A DNA stretch of 64,000 nucleotides from positions 1 through 64,000 of the forward strand of contig CAYMGQ010000008.1 of assembly GCA_964390055.1 (NCBI GenBank), read 5' to 3'. A program made the translations under genes and the position numbers. Below, one piece after another: positions 25,334-33,261 of the stretch. The DNA is from CAYMGQ01 sp964390055 (GTDB lineage Bacteria; Bacillota; Clostridia; Peptostreptococcales; Natronincolaceae). Positions within the stretch are counted from its first letter, which is position 1. Each line of letters begins with the position of its first letter. The notes below the pieces were generated by a model. That model ran no database searches and was not told the DNA's origin. It saw only the letters and a program-made list of their open reading frames with translations.

Positions 25334-26353
25334 CTATCTTCTACCCCTTGCCTTCTTCCCCTTACCATCAAGCAAATGTAAGGAATCCAAGGCATTTCCA
25401 GTTCCCTTAGCTACACAGGATACTGCATCCTCTGCCACCCTAACTGGTATCCCGGTCCTAGTTGCTATTAACTGGTCAAAGCCCCAGAGTAATGCCCCTC
25501 CCCCAGTCATTATAATTCCCTGGTCAGCTATATCCGCTGCCAGCTCTGGTGGTGTCCTCTCTAGGACCGAATGGACTACATCTGCAATAGCCGATACACT
25601 CTCCTCCAAGGCCTCCACCATCTCATGACTGCCAATTTCTATATTTACAGGCAGACCCGACACCAAGTTTCTGCCCCTTACATTCATATAGACTTCTTCC
25701 TCCCGCTTATAGGCCCCCCCTATTTTAATTTTCATCTCCTCGGCCGTTCTTTCCCCAATCATTATATTATGCTTTTTCCGCATATAACGGATAATAGCCT
25801 CATCAAACCTATCCCCCGCCGTCTTGGTGGAGTTATTTACAACTATACCCCCCAGGGATATAACGGCAATATCGCTTGTCCCACCGCCAATATCCACAAT
25901 CATATGGCCGTTGGGCTGGGAGATATCCAAGCCTGCACCAATTGCAGCGGCTATGGGCTCCTCTATAAGGTAGGTAACCTTGGCACCTGCCTCATTAGTT
26001 GCGTCAATTACAGCCCTCTTTTCCACCTCTGTAACCCCACTTGGTACACATACTATTATCTTGGGCTTAAATATCCACCTATTGCCCACAGTTTTATTGA
26101 TAAAATATCTTAACATTTTTTCTGTAACATCATAGTCAGAAATGACCCCATCCTTCAGTGGACGGATGGCTATAATGTTTCCCGGTGTCCTTCCTAGCAT
26201 CCTTCTTGCTTCCTGCCCGACAGCCAATATTTCATTTGAATTTTTATCAATAGCTACAACGGAGGGTTCCTGCAATACTATACCCTTCCCCTTTACAAAT
26301 ACCAAAACACTTGCGGTACCTAGGTCAATACCAATATCTGAACCAAATCTCAA
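25334..26353 (-). CDS. mbl: MreB/Mbl-family actin-like cell-shape protein
   Basis: The 339-residue protein has actin-fold motifs: GIDLGTASVLVFVKGKGIVLQEPS, IVCVPSGVTEVEKRAVIDA, IVDIGGGTSDIAVISLGG and the C-terminal GIIMTGGGALLWGFD. It polymerises along the membrane to guide lateral wall synthesis. The position downstream of spoIIID and upstream of flhO identifies it as Mbl rather than MreB. The start is a TTG with GGGAGG 8 bases upstream. Confidence 0.94.
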   Translation of the reverse strand: MRFGSDIGIDLGTASVLVFVKGKGIVLQEPSVVAIDKNSNEILAVGQEARRMLGRTPGNIIAIRPLKDGVISDYDVTEKMLRYFINKTVGNRWIFKPKIIVCVPSGVTEVEKRAVIDATNEAGAKVTYLIEEPIAAAIGAGLDISQPNGHMIVDIGGGTSDIAVISLGGIVVNNSTKTAGDRFDEAIIRYMRKKHNIMIGERTAEEMKIKIGGAYKREEEVYMNVRGRNLVSGLPVNIEIGSHEMVEALEESVSAIADVVHSVLERTPPELAADIADQGIIMTGGGALLWGFDQLIATRTGIPVRVAEDAVSCVAKGTGNALDSLHLLDGKGKKARGRR

Positions 26354-26532
26354 TATTATTACCTCCCACCTGGTCTTTTAGCCTCAGAAAAAATAAGTAT
26401 ATATTCTGTTGCCTTCATTTCCAAATTAAAATATACCTTTATCCAATATTAAAGGCGAACAGTTATACATTCTATAGTTATTGTAAAAAATCCTTTTTTA
26501 TTTATAAATTTTCCAAAATAATTCTTAAAACA

Positions 26533-26561
26533 ACAAAAATCCCCTGATATTTCAGGAGATT
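26533..26561 (-). terminator. Intrinsic terminator after spoIIID
   Basis: In the minus transcript AATCTCCTGA pairs with TCAGGGGATT around AATA, followed by a U run. It lies just after the spoIIID stop. Confidence 0.85.
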
Positions 26562-26564
26562 TTA

Positions 26565-26834
26565 TTAGCCTTTTCCCTGGGCTGCCCTTTGGTTCTTATA
26601 TTTTAGTTTTGTTGCCCTACCACCCCTTATATGTCTTTCAGCCTTGTTCACCTCAAGGATACTTTTAACCTGTTTTGCCACTAGAGGGTTTATTTTAAGA
26701 AGTCTTTCAGTAACATCCTTGTGGACTGTGCTTTTGCTTACCCCAAATACCCGAGCGGTCTGCCTTACTGTAGTTTCCTTTTCGATAATATAACGTGCTA
26801 TTTCTAGGACACGCTTTTCTATATAATCCTTCAA
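26565..26834 (-). CDS. spoIIID: Sporulation transcription factor SpoIIID
   Basis: The 89-residue DNA-binding protein (DYIEKRVLEIARYIIEKETTVRQTARVFGVSKSTVHKDVTERL) has the helix-turn-helix of SpoIIID and the basic C-terminal tail (HIRGGRATKLKYKNQRAA) that contacts the adjacent groove. It tunes SigE-dependent genes in the mother cell. The start is a TTG behind GGGGGG. It lies directly before mbl, as in Bacillus. Confidence 0.95.
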   Translation of the reverse strand: MKDYIEKRVLEIARYIIEKETTVRQTARVFGVSKSTVHKDVTERLLKINPLVAKQVKSILEVNKAERHIRGGRATKLKYKNQRAAQGKG

Positions 26835-26954
26835 ATATGTGACCCCCCTCTATCCTCTATTACAAGTCTTATTCCATTAATATGAGGAAGGGTCCATAAT
26901 TAGAATTATTATTTTCATCAATTCCACTATTATCCTCTAGATAGCCAGTTCAAA

Positions 26955-26982
26955 GCCCGTCCATACCTACATATGGACGGGC
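26955..26982 (-). terminator. Terminator-like hairpin after the orphan SigD gene
   Basis: A perfect 11-bp stem (GCCCGTCCATA and its complement) with a 6-base loop. Only UUU follows in the minus transcript, so termination may be weak or Rho-assisted. Confidence 0.6.
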
Positions 26983-27003
26983 CCTTATCTTACAAATTTA
27001 ATT

Positions 27004-27585
27004 TTAATCTTCTGCATTTGCCCACTCATCTAACTTAATCATTAGTTTGTCAAGGCTTTCATAGCAAATTTCAGGCAAACTGCCCCCGAAAATTTCCTCC
27101 GCCTCCTTAAAGCCCTTTTCAATTGCAGCCTTTAATTCTGCAATCTTTTCCTTGTCACCACCAGATACAGCCTTGGCAAAGCTAAGCAACCTATCGCTAA
27201 CTGCCTCAACCCCCCATTGGCCATCTTCAGAAATAGCCTCCTGGGCCTGTAGGCTAGTTTCCTCATCAATATGCAGCACATCCTTGCCAGATAACAAATC
27301 CTCTAACTTTTTTCCCTGCCTAGTAATTAGCCTCCTGATGAGTTCACGTAGCCCCTGAAAGGACCTTTCAGTTTCTGCAATAAGCCTCTCCACCCTATCA
27401 TAGTCTAGCTTAGAAAGTTTTGGCCTAGTGTAGACTCCGCTTATAGCAATGTCATCCTTGTTTTTTTCGAAAACAACAGCCTTATCCCTTAACTCCTCCT
27501 TACTACTATGGGTTCTAGAATCCTTTCTCCCTGGAGGTTCATAATTACGGCCAACCTCTGTACATCCCTTCACATTGGTTACCAT
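27004..27585 (-). CDS. Uncharacterised conserved-looking protein with a SigD promoter
   Basis: The 193-residue protein is soluble, with no signal peptide. The N-terminal third (to about 50) is polar and probably disordered. The rest is helical: RVERLIAETERSFQGLRELI, then ISEDGQWGVEAVSDRLLSFAKAVSGGDKEKI and FKEAEEIFGGSLPEICYESLDKLMIKLDEW. I recall similar C-terminal patterns in uncharacterised proteins of motile bacteria (possibly DUF5610-like) but cannot confirm a family. It stands alone between spoIIQ and spoIIID. The SigD-type promoter suggests a motility or chemotaxis role. AAGGAG precedes the ATG. Confidence 0.85.
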   Translation of the reverse strand: MVTNVKGCTEVGRNYEPPGRKDSRTHSSKEELRDKAVVFEKNKDDIAISGVYTRPKLSKLDYDRVERLIAETERSFQGLRELIRRLITRQGKKLEDLLSGKDVLHIDEETSLQAQEAISEDGQWGVEAVSDRLLSFAKAVSGGDKEKIAELKAAIEKGFKEAEEIFGGSLPEICYESLDKLMIKLDEWANAED

Positions 27586-27626
27586 AGTCCCTCTCTCCTT
27601 TATATTTTTTTACTATCTTATATCAT

Positions 27627-27654
27627 ATATCGGGAAATTGAGACTTAAGCATTA
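27627..27654 (-). promoter_or_regulatory. SigD-type promoter of the uncharacterised gene
   Basis: On the minus strand TAAT (27654-27651), 16 bases, and CCCGATAT (27634-27627), 42 bases before the start. The -10 is identical to that of flhO; the -35 differs from TAAA at one base. Confidence 0.75.
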
Positions 27655-27659
27655 GTTTT

Positions 27660-28472
27660 TTAATCAATTGCAGGTAAGTATTTCAGGGGATCTATTTCCT
27701 TATTGTCCAAGAGGACCTGAAAATGCAAGAGAGGCCCTTCCAAACTCTTGCTAGATGCGGTTTTCCCCACACCACTGATAACCTGTCCTTTTTTTACTCT
27801 TTGACCTAATTCCACCATAGCATCGGTGGATAAATTGCTATAGCTTGTAATTAAATTGCCATCATGTGAGAGGACTATTGTAATACCCATTATGATATCA
27901 TTACTTATCTCTATTACCTCCCCATCTAGGGCTGCCCTTACTGGGCTCCCCGCCTGGGCATGAATATCTATCCCCTTATGGGTGCTCCAATGGTCTAGAG
28001 TTTTGTGATAAACTAGTTTGTCATCAGCAAAGGCTAATCCCAACTTACCCATAACTGGCTGTACCATAGTATAATTCCCTGGGCCCGAAGTTGCTATGCT
28101 AACTTCATCCTCAAGCTTTTTTTCATCCTCTTCCTTATCTATATCCTCCCCAAGCCCATCTGTCTTTTTACCTGTTCTAGCCGGAGGTATATCCTCTAGC
28201 ATTGGCCTTTCCCGAGGCTTAGACTCCACAAGAGGGGGTTCCTCCTCCACCAAAATTACCTCAACCTGACTATCTTCCTTGTCCTCTTCTACCTTCTCCT
28301 CCTGCTGATTTTCTTGGGCAAAATGCTTTTCCTCCTGCCTGGATACCCACACAGCAGTAGTCAGTATAATTGAAAGACATAAAAGTAAAATTAAATAAAA
28401 TGCACGTTTTTCCATTAGCCTATATAATTTTTTTGTTTTTTTCTTATTCCCATCATTATTCTCAAAGGACAT
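27660..28472 (-). CDS. spoIIQ: Stage II sporulation protein SpoIIQ (LytM/M23 domain)
   Basis: The 270-residue protein has a short cytoplasmic N terminus, one membrane segment (about 24-43), a charged E-rich stalk (45-125) and a LytM domain. SpoIIQ sits in the forespore membrane and pairs with SpoIIIAH to form the feeding-tube channel. Zinc ligands H165 and D169 (HKGID) and H250 are present, but the first His of the HxH motif is Leu (PLLHFQ, residue 248). The gene lies between spoIID and the spoIIID region and has a SigF promoter. GGAGG precedes the ATG. Confidence 0.92.
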   Translation of the reverse strand: MSFENNDGNKKKTKKLYRLMEKRAFYLILLLCLSIILTTAVWVSRQEEKHFAQENQQEEKVEEDKEDSQVEVILVEEEPPLVESKPRERPMLEDIPPARTGKKTDGLGEDIDKEEDEKKLEDEVSIATSGPGNYTMVQPVMGKLGLAFADDKLVYHKTLDHWSTHKGIDIHAQAGSPVRAALDGEVIEISNDIIMGITIVLSHDGNLITSYSNLSTDAMVELGQRVKKGQVISGVGKTASSKSLEGPLLHFQVLLDNKEIDPLKYLPAID

Positions 28473-28493
28473 AGAATTCCACCTCCACTAGTA

Positions 28494-28521
28494 ATTATCG
28501 CCTGTTTTCAGTAAAATATAC
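28494..28521 (-). promoter_or_regulatory. SigF promoter of spoIIQ
   Basis: On the minus strand GTATA (28521-28517), 14 bases, and GGCGATAAT (28502-28494) fit the forespore SigF pattern GYATA-N15-GGnnAnAnT. It is 22 bases before the start codon, and spoIIQ is a known SigF target in Bacillus. Confidence 0.7.
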
Positions 28522-28566
28522 CCTGCTAGCAATGGAATTCAAGCCTGATAATAATATTATTTCAAG

Positions 28567-29571
28567 TTACTTCCTATGGCTCACCAACCTATTTAAGACA
28601 ACCCCCCTATAATAATGTTCCAAGATTTCCTTATAAGTATTTCCCCTTGAAGCCATACCATTTGCACCCCATTGGCTCATACCTACCCCATGGCCATAGC
28701 CCCTAGTGGTAAATACCACCCTGCCCTTACCTATTTCAAGAGTAAAATCCGAGGACCTTAGATCAAAAAGTCTCCTGATATCTGACCCAGTAAAACTTTC
28801 ATTAGCTATTTCAATCCTTTTAATAATTCCCCCGGGACTCCTTTCTACAATCCTTATTTCAGATGCAAGATCTGCCTCCTTGACCTTTAGACCCCCCCTA
28901 AGGGCCTTTAATCCCCTGATAAATTCCCTTGTGCTAAGCTCCTTTTCATCTGTAAAGACCGGAGATTCCTCCTCATAGGGACTAGCAACCCCCCTTAAAT
29001 AGGGGATGGCCGAAGCAAAGACATCCTCAGAATTCTCCGTTTTACCCCCACTGGTAGAATGGTATAGGGGCTCTATGGGTTCATTATCATATGTCATAAC
29101 TATCCCCCTAGTATCCTCAACCGCCCTTTGAATCTTAGGCCAGTAATTTTCCATCCAATGGCCACCATGAAGTTTCTCCAAATCCCTGGTGGACAGCCAT
29201 TCTTGACAATGGGTATGGCTCGTACAAATACTAGCCCCAGGGTGGTTGTCGTCCCCATTTTCCCCCAGGGTTAACTGCCTCCAAATAGCAAAAGTTCTGG
29301 CCGCCACTGCCTGGGCCTTTAGGGCCTCAAATTCAAAAGCAGCTGGCATTTCCGCCGCCACAACATTAGCCACATACTCCTCCAAATCTAAGGACATAAT
29401 CCCCTTAGTCCTATGATTATATACACTAACCATAGGACTGGACTCCAATATCCCATCCCCAGCCATATCCTCCCTCAGGGAAATCTGCATATCGCAACTG
29501 GTGGTAATCAAAAGAGGCATTATTAAAGTTGCCACAATAAGTAGGATAATAACAAAAAAAATATCCCTCAT
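28567..29571 (-). CDS. spoIID: Stage II sporulation protein D (lytic transglycosylase)
   Basis: The 334-residue protein has an N-terminal membrane anchor (about 4-22) and the SpoIID domain: MSLDLEEYVANVVAAEMPAAFEFEALKAQAVAARTFA (with the catalytic-type Glu in AAEMP), PLYHSTSGGKTENSEDVF, and GYGHGVGMSQWGANGMA near the C terminus. It cleaves glycan strands at the septum during engulfment, with SpoIIM and SpoIIP. It lies between murA and spoIIQ, as in Bacillus. Confidence 0.95.
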   Translation of the reverse strand: MRDIFFVIILLIVATLIMPLLITTSCDMQISLREDMAGDGILESSPMVSVYNHRTKGIMSLDLEEYVANVVAAEMPAAFEFEALKAQAVAARTFAIWRQLTLGENGDDNHPGASICTSHTHCQEWLSTRDLEKLHGGHWMENYWPKIQRAVEDTRGIVMTYDNEPIEPLYHSTSGGKTENSEDVFASAIPYLRGVASPYEEESPVFTDEKELSTREFIRGLKALRGGLKVKEADLASEIRIVERSPGGIIKRIEIANESFTGSDIRRLFDLRSSDFTLEIGKGRVVFTTRGYGHGVGMSQWGANGMASRGNTYKEILEHYYRGVVLNRLVSHRK

Positions 29572-29773
29572 TCTTCTACCTCCTAGCTAAAACGACAGGC
29601 GATAAATACTGCCCATTATTTAGCTATATGATAGAAAATCAGGGTTTAGAACATTAAATTAATTCAAATGCAACAATATAGTCTTTAATAGTAAATACAA
29701 AGTTTAAGCCCCTATAGAAGTTATGCATACCTGGGCGGTAGCCAGTTTGCATATTTTAGGATTGGCAAGCCTA

Positions 29774-31066
29774 TTATAAATTGCTGGATTCCTTGGCCTC
29801 ACGATAAATATTGGCCCCTAATCCCCTTAACTTCTTCTCAATATCTACATATCCCCTCTCAATATGGTAAATATTATTGACCTCAGTCCTACCATCCGAC
29901 ACAAGTCCCGCTAAAATCAGTGCAGCCCCGGCCCTCAAATCCGTAGCCTTCACCTGGGCCCCAGTCAACCTATTTTGCCCCTCTATAATGGCACTCCTGC
30001 CCTCTATTTTAATTTGGGCCCCCATCCTTTTCATCTCACTAACATGCATAAACCTATTTTCAAAAACCGTCTCTATAATTACACTCGTACCCTCAGCTAC
30101 ACACAGTAATGCCATAAACTGGGCCTGCATATCTGTGGGAAATCCTGGATAGGGTAGGGTCTTTAAATCTATAGCACTTAACTTTTTAGGGGCTACAACC
30201 CGTAAGCCATCCCCCTCCTCTAGGAAGGTCACACCAGCCTCCTCAAGCTTGGCTATAACAGGCTTTAAATGCTCAACCTCTACATTTTCAATTAAGACAT
30301 TGCCCCCAGTCATAGCCGTGGCTACCATATAAGTCCCTGCCTCAACCCTGTCAGGTATCACAGTATGGACAGTACCCCCTAATTTTTTTACACCATTAAT
30401 TTTTATAGTATCAGTCCCTGCACCCTTAATATCCCCGCCCATTTTATTAAGGAAGTTTGCTAAGTCTGTAATTTCAGGCTCCTCTGCTGCATTTTCTATA
30501 ATAGTCTGACCCTCGGCTAATACCCCTGCCATCATTATATTTTCAGTAGCCCCAACACTAGGAAAATCCAAATAAATCTTGTTTCCTACTAATTTATCTG
30601 CCTTGGCCTCTACAAAACCATGGCCCAGGGTTATCTCCGCCCCCAAGGCCCTAAAACCCTTCAAGTGCAAATCAATGGGTCTAGTCCCTATGGCACAACC
30701 ACCGGGCATTGAAATTCTAGCCTTCTTCATCCTAGCTAAAAGAGGACCCATAACTAAAAAAGATGCCCTCATCTTCCTAACCAATTCATAGGGGGCCTCA
30801 TAATTATCAATAGTCCTTGAATTTATTTCAATTTTTTCCCTATTAATTCTTTTAACATCTGCCCCTAAGCTATTTAAAACCTCACAGATAACATCCACAT
30901 CCCTCAAGGGAGGAATATCTACAAGGGTACATTTTTCAGTAGATAATAAACTTGCTGCTAAAATTGGTAGTACAGAGTTCTTGGCTCCACTTACCCTGAC
31001 GGTACCCTCCAGGGGTAAACTTTTTTCAACAATGATTTTTGCCAATATTTTTTCCTCGCTTTCCAT
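29774..31066 (-). CDS. murA: UDP-GlcNAc 1-carboxyvinyltransferase MurA
   Basis: The ~430-residue enzyme transfers enolpyruvate from PEP to UDP-GlcNAc, the first committed step of peptidoglycan synthesis. It shows VSGAKNSVLPILAASLL, the loop with the catalytic cysteine MPGGCAIGTRPIDLHLKG (the fosfomycin target), PDRVEAGTYMVA and YPGFPTDMQAQF. The exact start is uncertain: ATG at 31066 or TTG at 31075, neither with a strong site. It follows ywmB closely, so translation may be coupled. Confidence 0.96.
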   Translation of the reverse strand: MESEEKILAKIIVEKSLPLEGTVRVSGAKNSVLPILAASLLSTEKCTLVDIPPLRDVDVICEVLNSLGADVKRINREKIEINSRTIDNYEAPYELVRKMRASFLVMGPLLARMKKARISMPGGCAIGTRPIDLHLKGFRALGAEITLGHGFVEAKADKLVGNKIYLDFPSVGATENIMMAGVLAEGQTIIENAAEEPEITDLANFLNKMGGDIKGAGTDTIKINGVKKLGGTVHTVIPDRVEAGTYMVATAMTGGNVLIENVEVEHLKPVIAKLEEAGVTFLEEGDGLRVVAPKKLSAIDLKTLPYPGFPTDMQAQFMALLCVAEGTSVIIETVFENRFMHVSEMKRMGAQIKIEGRSAIIEGQNRLTGAQVKATDLRAGAALILAGLVSDGRTEVNNIYHIERGYVDIEKKLRGLGANIYREAKESSNL

Positions 31067-31087
31067 AAATCCCAAGGGTCTTGATTT

Positions 31088-31915
31088 TTAATAATTTAGG
31101 GTAATCAAAGGATTGGCAATATATAAATAGGTCTTATTCTCATATTCATTATAGCGAATAGCCAAATGCAAATTCACCCTTTTACTATCATACTCTATTG
31201 CCCTCTGAATCAAAGGAGTATATATTGTAAGACTTCTATAAGTTTCTGCCTCTACTTCCTCAATAATTTTACCCCTTATATCTAGTAAAATTTTATCAAT
31301 TATAGCCTGAATCCGCTTATCAGATATTTGTCCCTCATATGTTCCAACTATATTTATAGTAGTCTCAATTTCATTTCCAAAAGCTTGAAGAATTTCCCTG
31401 CTTTGATTACACCTTTCCACTATACCTTTATACCCTTTATTGTGTATAATGTCAATAATAATATACGAGCTTTTCATTTGTCCAAGATCCCCGGAATATA
31501 CCTTGAATCCAAGGACATCTCCATTTTCGACCATATTGGTTGCCACAATTTGGTTAATATTATTATCCGAATATTCATCTATATACAGTTTATCCTCATC
31601 TCTTCTCATACTAGCATCTATATATTCCATTTGTTGATTCATATTTGTAATTATCTCTAGCTTATCCTGTAAATTAAGCTGCCTTTTTAATTCCTCTTTT
31701 ACGCAAAGAATCTCATTCCTATTCCATATATTATATGGAAGCTCTAGTGTATTGGTTACACTGGATTCCAAAATATCTGCTCCGCTTTTTTCAAAAATTT
31801 CAACAAGGGTCGCAGCTTCCTGCCCACTTGCCTCAACCCCATCCAGAGCCTGATCGCCATATAAAAAGGCAAATAAAAATAAAATAATAAGTCCGGCTAC
31901 CATTAATTTTCTCAT
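31088..31915 (-). CDS. ywmB: YwmB-family (TATA-box-binding-like fold) secreted protein
   Basis: The 275-residue protein has a signal-type N terminus (MVAGLIILFLFAFLYGDQALDG), then an alpha/beta region with little recognisable motif (KSSYIIIDIIHNKG, TTINIVGTYEGQI). Position directly upstream of murA and spoIID matches ywmB of Bacillus, a YwmB/DUF1779 protein of unknown role; sequence similarity alone is modest to my eye. GGAAGGG lies about 12 bases before the ATG and can be sequestered by the leader structure. Confidence 0.75.
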   Translation of the reverse strand: MRKLMVAGLIILFLFAFLYGDQALDGVEASGQEAATLVEIFEKSGADILESSVTNTLELPYNIWNRNEILCVKEELKRQLNLQDKLEIITNMNQQMEYIDASMRRDEDKLYIDEYSDNNINQIVATNMVENGDVLGFKVYSGDLGQMKSSYIIIDIIHNKGYKGIVERCNQSREILQAFGNEIETTINIVGTYEGQISDKRIQAIIDKILLDIRGKIIEEVEAETYRSLTIYTPLIQRAIEYDSKRVNLHLAIRYNEYENKTYLYIANPLITLNY

Positions 31916-31944
31916 ATTTTTTCTTTTCCCTTCCTAATAATTAT

Positions 31945-32025
31945 AAAGGGAAGAGGCTTAAGTAAACTGGCATGATGTTAAAGGGGGACGAAAAACATCT
32001 ATACTCCACCTTACCTCTTCCCTTT
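31945..32025 (-). ncRNA. Candidate structured leader RNA of ywmB
   Basis: A perfect 12-bp outer stem (AAAGGGAAGAGG with CCTCTTCCCTTT) encloses 57 bases that hold a nested UAAG/CUUA pair, a UGG/CCA pair and a 6-bp GAUGUU/AACAUC helix with a 14-base loop. The 3' arm can instead pair (31946-31952) with the ywmB ribosome binding site (31926-31932, UUCCCUU/AAGGGAA). That gives two exclusive states. I recognise no known riboswitch class. Confidence 0.45.
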
Positions 32026-32076
32026 GCCTTTAATTATTGACAGAAAAAAAAAGACCTATACAAGAATTAATATTTT

Positions 32077-32622
32077 TTATTTTCCAATATTTATATCCTT
32101 CTGGCATGCGGCACAACCCAAACCGATTAACCTGTCAAAGAAAGTAATCTTCCTATAGTCCTTGACCATATCTGGATCTATCCCCTCTAACTCCTCATAG
32201 CATTCCTTACAAAGGCCCTTATGAGCCAGGTCTAAAAACCTCTCTGGAAAGCCCTCCACCTCCAGCTCAACCTCTTCTCTATTAACAGCCTTGCTACTGG
32301 CTACAACCAGCCCCATAGCCTCCTTATGGCTGGTGGCCAAGGCCCTATATTCCTTGTTCATTTCCTTGGCTAATCCCATGTATCTACCGCTAATCTCAAT
32401 GGATATATTATTATTTACTATCAAGATTTCAGCCTGGGGGTCCTTTAAGGCTTCTTTTACTACAATAATAGCCCCTGGTTTTTGAAGCTGATTTTGCCTT
32501 AAACCCAGTATTACCCTCTCCCTAAATTGTCCCAACCATTTCCTTCTCTCTTGGGGCCTTAGCTCCGGCACACCCCTTAGAGCTTGTTCCACAGTTCTTT
32601 CTAATTCGCTTTTCTCGGGCAT
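32077..32622 (-). CDS. YueI-like DUF1694 family protein
   Basis: The 181-residue protein starts MPEKSELERTVEQALRGVPELRPQERRKWLGQFRERV, typical of DUF1694/YueI. The C-terminal part has two CxxC pairs (GLCKECYEE and GLGCAACQKD), possibly binding metal. Function unknown. The ATG at 32622 has GGAGG 8 bases upstream; an ATG at 32637 overlaps that site. It is divergent from the NusG-II gene. Confidence 0.85.
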   Translation of the reverse strand: MPEKSELERTVEQALRGVPELRPQERRKWLGQFRERVILGLRQNQLQKPGAIIVVKEALKDPQAEILIVNNNISIEISGRYMGLAKEMNKEYRALATSHKEAMGLVVASSKAVNREEVELEVEGFPERFLDLAHKGLCKECYEELEGIDPDMVKDYRKITFFDRLIGLGCAACQKDINIGK

Positions 32623-32643
32623 AATTAAAACCTCCATTTAAGT

Positions 32644-32672
32644 TTGTCAACCATATTAAAATGGTATATAAT
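32644..32672 (+). promoter_or_regulatory. SigA promoter of the NusG-II gene, with a dyad in the spacer
   Basis: TTGTCA (32644-32649), 17 bases, and TATAAT (32667-32672). The spacer contains ACCAT-N6-ATGGT, a possible operator half-site pair. The start site would leave a leader of about 110 bases. Confidence 0.65.
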
Positions 32673-32717
32673 TAGTTAGTCCACCTTATTAAATAGATGG
32701 TTCTACCATAGTTTATT

Positions 32718-32761
32718 AAAAAAAATTAGGGAATTAATTATGCTTTTTAGCAATTTTCCCT
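32718..32761 (-). terminator. Minus-strand terminator-like hairpin in the divergent region
   Basis: AGGGAA pairs with TTCCCT and an inner TGCT with AGCA (32728-32761); eight U follow on the minus strand. It would stop minus-strand transcription entering from the direction of the atp operon before the YueI-like gene. Confidence 0.5.
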
Positions 32762-32789
32762 TATACATCCCATATTGGAGGGAGTTCTC

Positions 32790-33215
32790 TTGTTCAAAAT
32801 TATGACAAAGGCGGATATTATACTAATTGTACTTGTTTTTGTCCTTAGCCTTGTTTCTATCTTTACTATACCCAAATTTTTAACCCCTAATGATAAGGGC
32901 AGGGAAGTTGTTGTTTACCTTGATGGTGACCCAATCCATCGCTTCCCCCTAGTTAATACTTCAGACTCCCAATTCATTGAATTTCCCTTTGAAATAGAGG
33001 GAAAGGAATATACAGGTAAATTGGAGATGAAGGATGGCCAGGTTCGTTTGCACCGCTTATCTAAGGAAATATCTCCCCTATCTGTTCATGCTGATATGGG
33101 TTGGATAGGTGAGCCCTACCAACTAATTGTTAGTTTACCCATCAAAATGTATATTACAATTGAAGGTAAGGAGAAGGCAAATACAGATTCCGATATTGAT
33201 ATAATTGTATATTAA
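32790..33215 (+). CDS. NusG domain II-like membrane-anchored protein without the usual cysteines
   Basis: The 141-residue protein has one N-terminal membrane segment (TKADIILIVLVFVLSLVSIF) and a small beta domain matching NusG_II: REVVVYLDGDPIHRFPL, LEMKDGQVRLHRLSKE, MGWIGEPYQLIVSLPIKMYITIEG. Family members usually carry CPDxxC before the GWI motif and IVCLPN after it; here these read SPLSV and IVSLPI, so all cysteines are lost. The TTG at 32790 is chosen for its GGAGGG site; an ATG at 32802 is too far. Function unknown. Confidence 0.82.
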   Translation: MFKIMTKADIILIVLVFVLSLVSIFTIPKFLTPNDKGREVVVYLDGDPIHRFPLVNTSDSQFIEFPFEIEGKEYTGKLEMKDGQVRLHRLSKEISPLSVHADMGWIGEPYQLIVSLPIKMYITIEGKEKANTDSDIDIIVY

Positions 33216-33228
33216 AATAAAAAAATAA

Positions 33229-33254
33229 GAAGCCCGGATTTTATCCAAGGCTTC
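33229..33254. terminator. Bidirectional terminator between the NusG-II gene and atpC
   Basis: GAAGCC/GGCTTC with an inner GGAT/ATCC, flanked by an A run on the left and a T run on the right. It serves both convergent genes. Confidence 0.85.
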
Positions 33255-33261
33255 CTATTTT

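Noticed and set aside
25571..26113. 180-codon plus-strand ORF opposite mbl
   Set aside because: It is the antisense shadow of a highly conserved gene, with no ribosome binding site and no recognisable domain. The long plus-strand ORFs opposite recD2 (11110-11634) and atpB/atpI (39554-40150) were dropped for the same reason.
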